From positions 1 to 64,000 of the forward strand of contig NZ_JAUQOP010000031.1 in assembly GCF_030580855.1 (NCBI RefSeq): DNA of 64,000 nucleotides. The letters run 5' to 3'. The translations under genes were made by a program, and so were the position numbers. This document shows, piece after piece, positions 43,019 to 49,961 of the stretch. The notes beneath the pieces are model-generated. The model ran no database searches. It worked only from the letters and a program-made list of their open reading frames with translations, and was not told where the DNA came from. The stretch comes from Pseudomonas citrullilanati (GTDB lineage: Bacteria > Pseudomonadota > Gammaproteobacteria > Pseudomonadales > Pseudomonadaceae). Positions within the stretch are counted from its first letter, which is position 1. Every line of letters begins with the position of its first letter.

Positions 43019-43843
43019 ATGAAGCCCCCTATCCCCGACGCCGCCCCCCGCTTCTGGCGCGATCCGGCCCTGCCATTCATCGAGGCCCGGGCCATCGCCG
43101 ACGGGCGCAAGGTCTGCTACTCGCGCCACGCCCACGATCACTTCTCCATCGGTGCGATCACCGCCGGCCGCAGCACCTACATTCACGAGCACGCCAACTT
43201 CCAGGTGGCAAGCGGCACGGTGGTGTTGATGAACCCCGGCGCCGTCCACGCCTGTAACCCGATCGACGACCAACCCTGGTCATACCTCATGTTATACGTG
43301 GACAGCCAATGGCTGAGGGACCTGCAACGGCGTATCGGCTTTGACCAGGGCCTGGAGTTCCAGGGCTTCGCCACCACCCACAGCCGCGATGTCGAGCTGT
43401 TCACGGCATTGCAGGGGTTGTACGGGCAACTGGTGGATGAGCGGCTCGACACCCGCCACAAACACGCCGCCGCCGAGGCCTTCTTCACCGACCTGCAGCA
43501 GCGGCTCAACCCGGCCGGTCGCCCGGACCGGGGCAGCCATCCGGGGTTGATGCGGGCGGCGCAGTTCATCCATGACCACTGCACCGAAGCCCTGAAGCTC
43601 GAAGACATCTGCGCCGCCGCGCAACTCTCGCCGTCCTACCTGAGCCGGGCCTTCAAGCGCCATTACGGCATGACGCCCCACGCGTTTCTGGTCAATCGAC
43701 GGATCCAGTTCGCCCGCCGCCAGTTGCGCGAAGGCCGGTTGATCGCCGATGTCGCGCTGGACTGCGGGTTCGCCGACCAGGCGCACTTCCAGCGAGCCTT
43801 CAAACAGCACTTGGCGGCCACGCCCGGGCAGTATCGCGGCTGA
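43019..43843 (+). CDS. AraC-family regulator
   Basis: The 274-aa protein has an AraC cupin-type effector domain (SRHAHDHFSIGAITAGRSTYIHE, NPGAVHACNPI) and two C-terminal helix-turn-helix motifs (LKLEDICAAAQLSPSYLSRAFKRHYG and LIADVALDCGFADQAHFQRAFK). It is convergent to the LysE exporter gene across a family B repeat and may control it; such pairs are common in pseudomonads, usually for amino-acid export. Target and inducer are unknown. Confidence 0.9.
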   Translation: MKPPIPDAAPRFWRDPALPFIEARAIADGRKVCYSRHAHDHFSIGAITAGRSTYIHEHANFQVASGTVVLMNPGAVHACNPIDDQPWSYLMLYVDSQWLRDLQRRIGFDQGLEFQGFATTHSRDVELFTALQGLYGQLVDERLDTRHKHAAAEAFFTDLQQRLNPAGRPDRGSHPGLMRAAQFIHDHCTEALKLEDICAAAQLSPSYLSRAFKRHYGMTPHAFLVNRRIQFARRQLREGRLIADVALDCGFADQAHFQRAFKQHLAATPGQYRG

Positions 43844-43865
43844 AACAGGGGGATCAACGAAACCC

Positions 43866-44000
43866 TGTGGCGAGGGGATTTATCCCCGCTGGGGCGCGGC
43901 GCGGCCCTCAAACTAGGCAACGCGTTTTGCCAGCGAGAATAGGGTTGGTTTTGAAAGGGGCCGCTGCGCAGCCCAGCGGGGATAAATCCCCTCGCCACAG
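43866..44000. repeat. REP-like pair, family B
   Basis: Arms TGTGGCGAGGGGATTTATCCC and its complement, with GGGGCGCGGCGCGGCCC and GGGGCCGCTGCGCAGCCC inside. It fills the gap between the convergent AraC and LysE genes. Confidence 0.85.
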
Positions 44001-44013
44001 GTGTGCGTTGCTT

Positions 44014-44601
44014 TCAGGAGAACAACAGGTACACCGCACTGGCCACCAGCAGTCCCGCCATCATCCGATTGAAAAGACGCAAGATCGCCGGATTACTTAG
44101 CCAGGTGCGCAGGAAACTCCCGGCATAGGCCCAGCACGCCACCGAGACGTAGCAGATCACCAGGTAGATCGCCGCGAATTGCCAGACCAGCCGTGCCTCG
44201 CCGTCCGCCACGAATGCGCCCATCCCTGCCACGCACGCCAGCCAGGCCTTGGGGTTGAGCCATTGCATCAGCGCGCCGTAGAACATCGATGGCGCCCGGC
44301 CCGCGTCTTCGCCGCCCAGGTCGCCGTTGTCCATCGCCAGCTTCCAGGCCATGAACAACAGGAACCCGACGCCGCCCCATTGCACCACCCGGGTCAGCGC
44401 AGGCCAGCGCTGCAACACTTCGTGCAAGCCCAGCCCCATCAGGACCAGCAGCAAGACGAACCCGAGGGTCGCGCCAGCCACGTGCCGCAAGGTGGCGCGA
44501 AACCCGTAGCGGGCCCCGGAGCCGAGGGCGACGATGTTGACCGGGCCCGGGGTAATGGACGCCACCAGGGCAAAGGCCGCCATGGATAGGATCAGACTCA
44601 T
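44014..44601 (-). CDS. LysE-family amino-acid exporter
   Basis: The 195-aa membrane protein fits LysE/RhtB translocators with about six helices. VASITPGPVNIVALGSGARYGFRATLRHVAGAT is the hallmark N-terminal region. LMQWLNPKAWLACVAGMG is the second conserved loop. Exports amino acids or related metabolites; the substrate is unknown. It lies divergent from ada, with a 149-bp gap between the starts, and convergent to the AraC regulator. Confidence 0.92.
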   Translation of the reverse strand: MSLILSMAAFALVASITPGPVNIVALGSGARYGFRATLRHVAGATLGFVLLLVLMGLGLHEVLQRWPALTRVVQWGGVGFLLFMAWKLAMDNGDLGGEDAGRAPSMFYGALMQWLNPKAWLACVAGMGAFVADGEARLVWQFAAIYLVICYVSVACWAYAGSFLRTWLSNPAILRLFNRMMAGLLVASAVYLLFS

Positions 44602-44750
44602 TGCATACCTTCTTCATGTCTGTGAGTGATGGCCAGGGTAAAGGGCGAGCCGATGACGGTATTGAACAAAACTGCCCATTCAGGCGCAGAGGGAAATTCA
44701 CTGTCGATTTTCCGGTGGAGTCGTTGCGGACGCGGCTCTATGCTCAACCC

Positions 44751-45833
44751 ATGAACCTACAAGACACGCTGCTCCCGCCCCACGCCGAAATGGTCCGAGC
44801 CATGCTCGAACGCGACACCGCCTACGAAGGGGTGTTCTTCACTGCGGTCAAGACCACCGGCATTTTCTGTCGCCCCAGTTGCACGGCGCGCAAGCCGAAG
44901 CCGGAAAACGTGGAGTTCTTCGCCCACGCCGACGAAGCCCTGTCCGCTGGCTACCGCGCCTGCTTGCGATGCAAGCCGCTGGATGCCGCCGCCATCGCCC
45001 CGGACTGGATCCAGGCCCTGCTCAAGGCCGTGGACGCCGAGCCCGAGCTACGATGGACCGATGCCCTGCTGCTGGAGCAAGGCATCGAGCCGCTGAAGCT
45101 GCGACGCTGGTTCAAGCAGCATTTCGGCATGACGTTCCACGCGTACCTGCGCACCCGCCGGCTGGGCATCGCCCTGGGCGGAATCAAGGCCGGCGCGTCC
45201 ATCGACCACGCGGCCTTCGATTCCGGCTACGAGTCCCTGAGCGGCTTTCGCGATGCCTTCGTGAAGTCCTTCCACATCACGCCGGGACGCGCCGCCCTCA
45301 GCGAACCCTTGCTGTTCACCCGCCTGACCACGCCGCTGGGGCCGATGCTGGCCATGGCCGAGCGACGCGGCCTGGTGCTGCTGGAGTTCCTCGATCGCCC
45401 GGCCCTGACCAAGGAACTGGAAGAGCTGCAGCAACGCTACGGCTACACCCTCGCGCCGGGACACAATGGGCATTTGCAACAGATCGAAAGTGAACTGGCG
45501 GACTACTTCGCCGGCAAGCTCACGGCGTTCAGCGTGCCGTTGCACATGCCCGGCAGTGCGTTCGCCGTGCGGGTCTGGGCGCAGCTGCAAAAGATCCCTT
45601 ATGGCGAAACCCGCAGCTACGGCAGCATCGCCTCGCTGCTCGGCAACCCTGGGGCCAGCCGCGCCGTGGGCCTGGCCAACGGGCAGAACCGCCTGGCCAT
45701 CGTCGTTCCTTGTCATCGGGTGGTCGGTGCGGACGGCGCGTTGACCGGCTATGGTGGTGGGCAGCCGCGCAAGGCCTTCCTGCTGCGGCTGGAGCATGCC
45801 GCGCGCCAGGTGTCATTGCCCCTGGCGTTTTGA
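44751..45833 (+). CDS. ada: Ada, methylphosphotriester/O6-methylguanine-DNA methyltransferase and regulator
   Basis: The 360-aa protein, from MNLQDTLLPPHAEMV, has the full Ada arrangement. An N-terminal zinc domain (C40, C44, C71, C74; FCRPSCTARKPKPENVEFF) takes a methyl group from phosphotriesters. A helix-turn-helix follows (LRRWFKQHFGMTFHAYLRTRR). The C-terminal O6-alkyltransferase domain has the acceptor cysteine in VVPCHRVVGADG. Methylation of the N-terminal cysteine normally turns it into an activator of itself and of alkA, which starts 21 bp downstream. Confidence 0.94.
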   Translation: MNLQDTLLPPHAEMVRAMLERDTAYEGVFFTAVKTTGIFCRPSCTARKPKPENVEFFAHADEALSAGYRACLRCKPLDAAAIAPDWIQALLKAVDAEPELRWTDALLLEQGIEPLKLRRWFKQHFGMTFHAYLRTRRLGIALGGIKAGASIDHAAFDSGYESLSGFRDAFVKSFHITPGRAALSEPLLFTRLTTPLGPMLAMAERRGLVLLEFLDRPALTKELEELQQRYGYTLAPGHNGHLQQIESELADYFAGKLTAFSVPLHMPGSAFAVRVWAQLQKIPYGETRSYGSIASLLGNPGASRAVGLANGQNRLAIVVPCHRVVGADGALTGYGGGQPRKAFLLRLEHAARQVSLPLAF

Positions 45834-45854
45834 TCGTCCCTACAAGAGCCAAAG

Positions 45855-46472
45855 ATGCCCGTTCCCTACCATGACGCCAGTGTTTTCCTGGCCCAGCTCG
45901 ATGAAGACTGGCGACGGCATGTCGAAGCCACCGGCCCCTGCCTGTTGCAGCCCAGGCCGACCCGGGATCCTTATCAGGCCCTGGTGCGGGCGATTGCCTA
46001 CCAGCAATTGCACGCCAAGGCCGGCGATGCGATTCACGGGCGGTTGCTGGCGCTGTTCCCGGGCCAGGCCTTCCCGACGCCCGAGCAGCTCCTGGCGACC
46101 GACGTGGCGCAGATGCGCAGCTGCGGCTTTTCCGCCAGCAAGATCACCACCATCCACGGTATTGCCCAGGCGACCCTGGACGGCCTGGTGCCGGACTACG
46201 CCACCGCGCTGGCCATGGACGATGAAACCTTGATCGAACGCTTGGTCACCTTGCGCGGCGTGGGCCGCTGGACCGTGGAGATGCTGCTGATCTACAGCCT
46301 GGAGCGACCCGACATCCTCCCCGTGGATGACTTCGGCGTGCGCGAAGGTTACCGGCGGCTGAAGGGCCTGGCCCAACAACCCAGCCGCCGGCAGATGCTG
46401 GACATGGGCCAGGCCTGGAGCCCTCACAGGACGGTGGCGGCGTGGTATTTGTGGCGGGTGCCTGGCCGCTAG
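45855..46472 (+). CDS. alkA: DNA-3-methyladenine glycosylase II (AlkA-like)
   Basis: A 205-aa HhH-GPD glycosylase that removes alkylated bases. The hairpin LVTLRGVGRWTVEMLLIYSL is followed by the catalytic aspartate in LPVDDFGVREGY. It is short compared with the 282-aa E. coli AlkA because it lacks the N-terminal beta domain, as many pseudomonad versions do. It lies 21 bp after ada and forms an adaptive-response pair with it. Confidence 0.9.
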   Translation: MPVPYHDASVFLAQLDEDWRRHVEATGPCLLQPRPTRDPYQALVRAIAYQQLHAKAGDAIHGRLLALFPGQAFPTPEQLLATDVAQMRSCGFSASKITTIHGIAQATLDGLVPDYATALAMDDETLIERLVTLRGVGRWTVEMLLIYSLERPDILPVDDFGVREGYRRLKGLAQQPSRRQMLDMGQAWSPHRTVAAWYLWRVPGR

Positions 46473-46484
46473 ACCGTGTCATCG

Positions 46485-46567
46485 TTCATCGCGAGCAGGC
46501 TCGCTCCCACAGGGGATGTGTGAGCTTCCCTAATCCAATGCGGAAGCGAGCCTGCTCGCGATAGCGT
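46485..46567. repeat. REP pair, family A
   Basis: Inverted copies at 46485-46513 and 46541-46567 between alkA and the GFA gene, with the second copy degenerate (GCGGAAGCGAGCCTGCTCGCG). Confidence 0.8.
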
Positions 46568-46651
46568 CCGCCCATCAGACACAAATTCAGCTGCCCGGAA
46601 ACAGCAACCGTCTAGGCTGTCATGAACATTCCAATCCCACTGGAGGTTTCC

Positions 46652-47140
46652 ATGCAGCTCAAAGGATCCTGCCACTGCGGCGCCGTGTCGTTCAGCCTGG
46701 CCTGTCCCCACCCCTACCCTTATCAGCGCTGCTACTGCTCGATCTGCCGCAAGACCCAGGGCGGTGGCGGCTTTGCGATCAACCTGGGCGGCGATGCCCG
46801 GACCTTGAAAGTGACAGGGCGCAAGCACATCTCGGTCTACCACGCGCGGCTCAAGGAGGACGGTGACCAGCGAGCCCATCGCAGCAGCGCCGAACGGCAT
46901 TTCTGCTCCCTCTGCGGTTCGGCGCTGTGGCTGTTCAGCCCAGAATGGCCGGACCTGATCCACCCTTTCGCCTCGGCCATCGACACCCCGCTGCCGGTAC
47001 CGCCGGAGCACACCCACCTGATGCTGGGGTCCAAGGCGCCCTGGGTGGAAGTCGAGGCGCATCCAAAGGACCAGCAATTCGAGGTCTATCCCAAGGAGTC
47101 CCTGGCCCAGTGGCATGAGCGTTTGGGCCTGGTTCGCTGA
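46652..47140 (+). CDS. GFA-family (glutathione-dependent formaldehyde-activating) protein
   Basis: A 162-aa protein with TGGAGG before the ATG. The two-zinc GFA fold is shown by C7 and C9 (GSCHCGAVSF), the YCSICRK cluster (C27, C29, C32) and FCSLCGSALW. Despite the name, most relatives are probably not formaldehyde enzymes, and a role is not clear. The stop codon overlaps the base of a strong hairpin at 47139-47173. It is convergent to miaE. Confidence 0.9.
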   Translation: MQLKGSCHCGAVSFSLACPHPYPYQRCYCSICRKTQGGGGFAINLGGDARTLKVTGRKHISVYHARLKEDGDQRAHRSSAERHFCSLCGSALWLFSPEWPDLIHPFASAIDTPLPVPPEHTHLMLGSKAPWVEVEAHPKDQQFEVYPKESLAQWHERLGLVR

Positions 47141-47173
47141 GGCGCTTTTCGCGAGCAGGCTCGCGAAAGCCTC
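47139..47173. terminator. REP-derived two-way hairpin between convergent genes
   Basis: TTTCGCGAGC and GCTCGCGAAA form a 10-bp stem with a very short loop, extended by GAGGC/GCCTC across a 3-base bulge. It starts at the GFA stop codon and ends 18 bp before the miaE stop. It looks like a half-REP reused as a terminator. It has no long T-run, so strength is uncertain. Confidence 0.55.
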
Positions 47174-47191
47174 ACACCCAACACCGCCCGG

Positions 47192-47800
47192 CTACGGCAG
47201 GACCGGCACCCCACTGTGAAACCGGAATTCCACATCCGGTGATTCGATCAACGCCTGCTCGGTTTCGCGCACCTTGTCGATCACCTGGGCAATGTCCTTG
47301 GCGTCGCCGTACTGGTAGGCCAGCTTCAGGTAGCCCTGGAAATGCCGGGCCTCGCTTTTGAGCAGGCCGAAATAGAATTTGCCCAATTCTTCGTCCAGGT
47401 GGGGCACCAGCGCCTCGAAACGCTCGCAACTGCGTGCTTCGATGAAGGCGCCCACCACCAGGGTGTCCACCAGCTTGACCGGCTCATGACTGCGCACCAC
47501 CTTGCGCAACCCCGAGGCGTAGCGCCCGGCGGACAACTGGCGCAGGCCGATCTTGCGCTTCTTCATCAGCCGCATGACCTGTTCGTGGTGCACCAGTTCT
47601 TCCCGGGCCAGGCGCGACATCAGGTTGATCAGGTCGACGTGGGAATGGTACTTGGCGATCAGGCTCAGGGCGGTGCTGGCGGCCTTGAACTCGCAGTTCT
47701 TGTGGTCGATCAGCAGGGTTTCCTGGTCGGCCAATGCCGCCTGGACCCAGCCATCGGGGGTGCGACAGCCAAGGAACTCGTGGATTTCGGGAAGGATCAT
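47192..47800 (-). CDS. miaE: tRNA-(2-methylthio-N6-isopentenyladenosine37) hydroxylase
   Basis: The 202-aa di-iron oxygenase hydroxylates the isopentenyl group of ms2i6A37 in tRNA. I take MILPEIHEFLGC as start, with GTG five codons earlier as alternative. The metal site fits LADQETLLIDHKNCE, REELVHHEQVMRLM and IEARSCERFEALVPHLDEELGKFYFGLLKSEARHFQGYL, with paired E..xH residues of a four-helix bundle. Length is normal. It is convergent to the GFA gene and divergent from the universal-stress gene. Confidence 0.92.
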   Translation of the reverse strand: MILPEIHEFLGCRTPDGWVQAALADQETLLIDHKNCEFKAASTALSLIAKYHSHVDLINLMSRLAREELVHHEQVMRLMKKRKIGLRQLSAGRYASGLRKVVRSHEPVKLVDTLVVGAFIEARSCERFEALVPHLDEELGKFYFGLLKSEARHFQGYLKLAYQYGDAKDIAQVIDKVRETEQALIESPDVEFRFHSGVPVLP

Positions 47801-47959
47801 GGGGCTCACGGGCAAAGGTAATCGAGCGAAGGGCGCCGATTATACCGGCCTGCCCCGAGACCACCAGCCACGCGCGTTGATATGCATCAAGTCGACGGTT
47901 GGGCCACACCAACTATAGTTGAGCAACGCCATGCCTTTTCATTGCAGGAGACGCCGATC

Positions 47960-48823
47960 ATGCAAGCCATTCGCAGCATCCTGGTGGTCATCGAACCCGA
48001 ACACGCGGAAAGCCTGGCGCTCAAGCGCGCCAAGTTGATCGCCGGCGTGACCCAGGCCCACCTGCATCTGTTGGTCTGCGACAAGAAGCACGACCATGCC
48101 GGCCTGCTCAGCGTGCTGAAGGCCGGGCTGGCGGCGGACGGCTACAGCGTGACCACCGAACAGGCCTGGAACGAAAGCCTGCATGAAACCATCATCGACG
48201 TGCAGCAGGCTGAAGGCTGCGGCCTGGTGATCAAGCAGCATTTCCCCGACAGTCCGCTGAAGAAAGCCCTGCTGACCCCGGCGGACTGGAAACTGCTGCG
48301 CCACTGCCCGACCCCGGTGCTGCTGGTGAAAACCGCCGGCTCCTGGAAAGACAGGGTGATCCTCGCCGCCATCGACGTGGGCAATGCCGACGGCGAACAC
48401 CGCCACCTGCACACCACCCTCATCGACCATGGCTACGACATCGCCGGCCTGGCCAAGGGGCACTTGCACGTCATCAGCGCCCACCCTTCGCCAATGCTCT
48501 CGGCGGCCGACCCGACGTTCCAGCTCAAGGAGACCATCGAGGCGCGTTATCGCGAACAATGCCGGGCGTTCCAGGCCGAGTTCGACATCGACGACCAGCA
48601 CCTGCACATCGAGGAAGGCCCGGCGGACGTGTTGATCCCGTTCATGGCCCACAAGCTCCAGGCGGCGGTCACCGTGATCGGCACCGTGGCCCGCTCCGGC
48701 TTGTCCGGCGCCTTGATCGGCAACACCGCCGAAGCCGTGCTCGATACGCTGGAAAGCGACGTGCTGGTGCTCAAGCCCCAGGAGGTCGAGGATCACCTGG
48801 TGGAGTTGGCGGTGAAGGAATAA
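47960..48823 (+). CDS. Tandem-domain universal stress protein (UspE-like)
   Basis: A 287-aa protein with two Usp domains, about residues 1-140 and 150-287, starting MQAIRSILVVIEPEHAE after GGAG. The second domain carries the ATP-binding-like loop VIGTVARSGLSGALIGNTAEAVL. The first half is degenerate, as in UspE. It is a cytoplasmic stress protein whose partner is unknown. From recall it matches the gene beside acnB in P. aeruginosa. Upstream bases 47801-47959 hold the promoter but I see no consensus. Confidence 0.88.
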   Translation: MQAIRSILVVIEPEHAESLALKRAKLIAGVTQAHLHLLVCDKKHDHAGLLSVLKAGLAADGYSVTTEQAWNESLHETIIDVQQAEGCGLVIKQHFPDSPLKKALLTPADWKLLRHCPTPVLLVKTAGSWKDRVILAAIDVGNADGEHRHLHTTLIDHGYDIAGLAKGHLHVISAHPSPMLSAADPTFQLKETIEARYREQCRAFQAEFDIDDQHLHIEEGPADVLIPFMAHKLQAAVTVIGTVARSGLSGALIGNTAEAVLDTLESDVLVLKPQEVEDHLVELAVKE

Positions 48824-48864
48824 CGGACGCTGGCGATAAAGCGCGCCCCTGGAGAGAACGGCCC

Positions 48865-49038
48865 TTGTGGCGAGGGGATTTATCCCCGCTGGGGCGCGCA
48901 GCGGCCCTGAAACCAGGCACCACGGTGTACCGACAAGAATAGGATGGCTCTGGAAAGGGGGCTGCTTCGCAGCCCAACGGGGATAAATCCCCTCGCCACA
49001 GATAAATCCCCTCGCCACAGATACAACCCCTCGCCACG
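48865..49038. repeat. REP-like pair, family B, with 19-bp tandem tail
   Basis: Arms GTGGCGAGGGGATTTATCCCC and complement close at about 49000. The right end is a three-fold tandem repeat of a 19-bp unit (GATAAATCCCCTCGCCACA at 48982, 49001 and, with changes, 49020). This looks like slippage or local duplication of the arm tip. Confidence 0.8.
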
Positions 49039-49083
49039 GATAACCCCGCCATAAGGTCGGTTCAGCTGCTTCTGGTGGAGCGT

Positions 49084-49554
49084 TCAGTGGCCAAACGCAT
49101 CCTTCAGGAACCCCGGCGCGATGTAGCGCTGGTAATGGGCTTCGGACAGGAGGAAAAATTCCCGATCGATGGCGTCCCGCAGGTCCGGCAGTTCCCAGTC
49201 GCGGAATTCCGGCAGCAGCGCCATGCCGTAGGCCTCCAGGTTGTTGATGACCCGCGCGCCCCGCGCGATCAACTGATAGGCCCAGCAATACTCCGACTGG
49301 TGCGCCACGAAGCGGATCTTGCGGTCTTCGAGCTGGCGGCGCAGCAGGCCGGGGTCGAACACCTCCAGCTTGGCCACCATCACCTGCACCAGCAGTTGCT
49401 CCAGGCGCATCCACACCGCCCGCTTCTGGTCCTCGTCGTAGCCGTTCCAGTGGATCACTTCATGGTGGAACCGCTTGCAGCCCCGGCACACCAGGTCACC
49501 GTAGACAGTGGAGCAAAGGCCGACGCAAGGGGTCTTGATGAGCTGGTTGGGCAT
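49084..49554 (-). CDS. DUF1289 zinc-finger-like protein
   Basis: A 156-aa protein starting MPNQLIKTPCVGLCSTVYGD. Four cysteines, C10, C14, C23 and C26, have the C-x3-C-x8-C-x2-C spacing of the DUF1289 family, probably a metal site. The remaining 120 residues are helical without known motifs. Function unknown. It is divergent from acnB across the 407-bp leader region. Confidence 0.85.
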   Translation of the reverse strand: MPNQLIKTPCVGLCSTVYGDLVCRGCKRFHHEVIHWNGYDEDQKRAVWMRLEQLLVQVMVAKLEVFDPGLLRRQLEDRKIRFVAHQSEYCWAYQLIARGARVINNLEAYGMALLPEFRDWELPDLRDAIDREFFLLSEAHYQRYIAPGFLKDAFGH

Positions 49555-49663
49555 AAGGAAAAGCACACGCGAAAGCAGGACAGGCGGGCATGTTAGCCCT
49601 TTGTCTAAGATTGATCACCCCTCAAACTTCCCGGCCGAACTTACCTTTAATTTTTTTTTGCCG

Positions 49664-49669
49664 TAGAAT
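49664..49669 (+). promoter_or_regulatory. Possible -10 element of acnB
   Basis: TAGAAT fits the -10 consensus well and follows a run of nine T. The -35 at 17 bp spacing would be TTACCT, a weak match. If used, transcription would begin near 49676 and leave a leader of about 285 bases before acnB. Confidence 0.4.
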
Positions 49670-49700
49670 CAGCCAGCCTTTTAAGGCGCCAATGTCCGTT

Positions 49701-49840
49701 AGAAGCTGTTTTCAAAGCGTCACGAGCACAGTCGTTCCTTCAGAGCGGTGTTGGCGAAGGGTCTTTCCAGCGGGGAAAGCCCAACGCCAACCCTCATCAG
49801 CTCCCCGTTCTGCAGGCGTAAAACTTTGAAAGCAGCTTCT
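49701..49840 (+). ncRNA. Folded 5' leader element of acnB
   Basis: Two 17-base arms, AGAAGCTGTTTTCAAAG (49701-49717) and CTTTGAAAGCAGCTTCT (49824-49840), pair fully with one G-U. They enclose a second hairpin: GTTGGCG (49750-49756) with CGCCAAC (49785-49791), then GGG-CTTTCC with GGAAAG-CCC across a T bulge and a 5-base loop. A third stem may form from AGAAACCC (49844-49851) and GGGTTTCT (49908-49915). The element could be a regulatory RNA or a MITE-like insertion. Iron-responsive sRNAs of the PrrF type repress acnB in other pseudomonads and could act near the start, but no pairing is claimed here. Confidence 0.5.
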
Positions 49841-49961
49841 GTGAGAAACCCCGGAAACCCTGGCAGGGTGGCCCAAAAAGCCCCTCGCGCGCATGAGTAC
49901 CGTGGGTTTCTGGATGAGCGTCCCGGACACCCATTTGGGACCACTGATGAGGGTAATAACT

